A stretch of 64,000 nucleotides of DNA from Sulfitobacter sp. S223 (lineage in GTDB: Bacteria > Pseudomonadota > Alphaproteobacteria > Rhodobacterales > Rhodobacteraceae). The position numbers were made by a program, and so were the translations under genes. The stretch is taken from NCBI RefSeq assembly GCF_025143825.1, contig NZ_CP083560.1:930001-994000 (forward strand). Reading direction: 5' to 3'. The notes under the pieces are model-generated. The model did not search any database and was not told the origin of the DNA. It was given only the letters and a program-made list of their open reading frames with translations. Position 1 is the stretch's first letter, and each line of letters opens with the position of its first letter. Below are positions 62,719 through 64,000 of the stretch, piece after piece.

Positions 62719-63888
62719 TCAGACCGGACGTGACAGCAGACCCCCGGCAGAGCGCGTTACCTTGCCATCCATCTCCAGTTCCACGACAGCAGGTGTAAAG
62801 GTAGCAGGGGTGATTTGTAGATCGCGGATAAGTTGATCTTCTGCGACGGGAGAGGGGCCAAGCCGTTGCAATATCGACATGTGCAGGTTCGCAGTTTCGC
62901 GCAGGGTGCGCCGCGGTTTCTTGGCTGCTTGAGGGACAGTCGGACTAAAATTGGTTGGCGTAAGCGGTAGCTGCTCTTGATCCTCAAATGTTGGACCCAG
63001 CGCTTCAATGATGTCGGCTGCGTTGCGCACAAGTGTTGCGCCATCGCGGATCAGCATGTTGCCACCGGCGGCGCGTGCATCAAAGGGATGGCCTGGCACG
63101 GCAAACACATCGCGGCCTTGATCCAGCGCGTCGCGGGCGGTGATCAGACTGCCGGACCTTGCGGCGGCTTCTACAACAACCGTGGCTCGGGCAAGGCCGG
63201 AAATGATCCGGTTACGGGTTGGAAAGTGTCGTGCCATAGGCTGCAAACCGATGGGTTGTTCCGATAGCCGCAGGCCCTGCTTGGCGATATCCTGTGCAAG
63301 GCCGGTATTCTCTGCAGGATACATAACGTCAACACCGCCGGCCTGTACTGCGATGGTGCCGTGGGGCAAAGCGGCAAGATGTGCCGCGGTATCAATGCCG
63401 CGCGCAAGGCCTGAAACTACCACGAATCCGGCTTCACCCAGTTCATGTGCCAAAGTGCGCGCCATACGCGTCCCCAGCGATGACGCATTGCGCGCACCCA
63501 CCAGCGCGATCATCGGCCGGGTGAGAAGCGCGGGATCACCCATGAGCCAGAGAAATGGTGGCGCGTCGTCGAGCTCTGCCAGATTTGTTGGATAGTCGGG
63601 GTGGTCTGCATGCAGCAACTTCGCCCCTAAGGCATGCCCTGCGCGCAGCTCTGCCCGAACAACACCTTCGGGGCAAATCTCGTATCCAGAGACGCCCGCA
63701 GCGCGCGCCACCTCGGGCAGCGCGGCCAGCGCATTTTGCGCAGTGCCGTGTTCGATCAGCAGACGTTTATACGTAGATATGCCGACCCGGCGCGAGCGCA
63801 GCAGACGGAGACGGGCAAACTGTTCGTCTTCCGGGGTGGGTGGGAGTGGGGGGTGAGTGGAAGAAGGATTATGGTCCTCGATAGTCAT
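62719..63888 (-). CDS. dprA: DNA-processing protein DprA
   Basis: DprA protects incoming single-stranded DNA and loads RecA during transformation. The 389-aa protein has the Rossmann-type domain with VGARNASSLG (near residue 131) and the GLARGIDTAAHLAAL segment (near 161), and a C-terminal winged-helix DML1 domain from about 320. In Rhodobacter capsulatus dprA is needed for uptake of gene transfer agent DNA and is controlled by CtrA, so it need not imply natural competence. The 244-bp gap to topA shows nothing identifiable. Confidence 0.94.
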   Translation of the reverse strand: MTIEDHNPSSTHPPLPPTPEDEQFARLRLLRSRRVGISTYKRLLIEHGTAQNALAALPEVARAAGVSGYEICPEGVVRAELRAGHALGAKLLHADHPDYPTNLAELDDAPPFLWLMGDPALLTRPMIALVGARNASSLGTRMARTLAHELGEAGFVVVSGLARGIDTAAHLAALPHGTIAVQAGGVDVMYPAENTGLAQDIAKQGLRLSEQPIGLQPMARHFPTRNRIISGLARATVVVEAAARSGSLITARDALDQGRDVFAVPGHPFDARAAGGNMLIRDGATLVRNAADIIEALGPTFEDQEQLPLTPTNFSPTVPQAAKKPRRTLRETANLHMSILQRLGPSPVAEDQLIRDLQITPATFTPAVVELEMDGKVTRSAGGLLSRPV

Positions 63889-63933
63889 CCCGTGTCTCCG
63901 TCTGTTGCTAGAATCAGATATAACTTTTGCTGG

Positions 63934-63948
63934 TTAACAAGGAATGAA
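63934..63948. promoter_or_regulatory. weak CtrA-like site upstream of dprA
   Basis: TTAA, seven bases, TGAA lies 46 bases before the dprA start. It matches the CtrA pattern TTAA-N7-TTAA except for one base in the second half. Only the pattern is seen; the site is common enough by chance that this stays a candidate. Confidence 0.25.
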
Positions 63949-64000
63949 TCGTTTGCGGGCATTTTGGCTGAAGCAAGTTAGCTCATCTGCTGGGGCCCCC

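Overview
The window reads as core chromosome of a marine-type alphaproteobacterium of the Rhodobacteraceae (Roseobacter group). This rests on gene content: phosphatidylcholine synthase, DUF3726 and DUF2339 proteins, DUF484-xerC, a ruvCAB-ybgC-tol run, a DUF1127 protein, a Tad/Flp pilus locus with short Asp-Trp pilins, and ligase-associated helicase/PdeM genes. Genus cannot be fixed from sequence alone; a Sulfitobacter-like organism would fit. I see no prophage, insertion sequence, CRISPR array, rRNA or tRNA gene. Genes are tightly packed, with many ATGA/GTGA start-stop overlaps.

Region by region: 1-3.2 kb is an M19-dipeptidase-like gene overlapping two uncharacterised genes (551 aa and DUF3726). 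3.2-9.9 kb holds truA, a ycjX-GNAT-ycjF overlap operon and a giant DUF2339 membrane protein. 10-22 kb holds ileS, an ogt-like methyltransferase, pcs, xerC-DUF484, priA, an MFS-MATE pair and prmA. 22-33 kb holds DUF1127, ruvCAB, a conserved unknown, and the complete ybgC-tolQRAB-pal-cpoB envelope cluster followed by tilS. 33-43 kb holds ftsH, a MOSC protein, a lipoprotein cytochrome c, fhs-folD (one-carbon metabolism), a thioesterase, pdeM and its helicase. 43-57 kb is a minus-strand Tad pilus locus: two Flp pilins, cpaB, rcpA/cpaC, an OmpA lipoprotein, cpaE, cpaF, tadB, tadC, two TPR lipoproteins, a prepilin peptidase, an AAA ATPase and a dehydrogenase. 57-64 kb holds a lytic transglycosylase, scoAB, an L,D-transpeptidase, topA and dprA.

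The most unusual signals are: (i) a second, diverged copy of the TolA C-terminal domain between tolA and tolB, in frame throughout except for one stop codon and joined to both neighbours by ATGA overlaps; (ii) three tandem 24-bp units, each a small hairpin, filling the cpaF-tadB gap; (iii) two consecutive hairpins directly after the first Flp pilin gene; (iv) several enzymes whose signature residues are replaced (M19 metal ligands, the Ogt arginine finger, the CpaE Walker lysines, the L,D-transpeptidase SHGC motif). No convincing new multi-gene defence or mobile system was found. The dipeptidase-like/551-aa/DUF3726 trio is the best candidate for an uncharacterised pathway.
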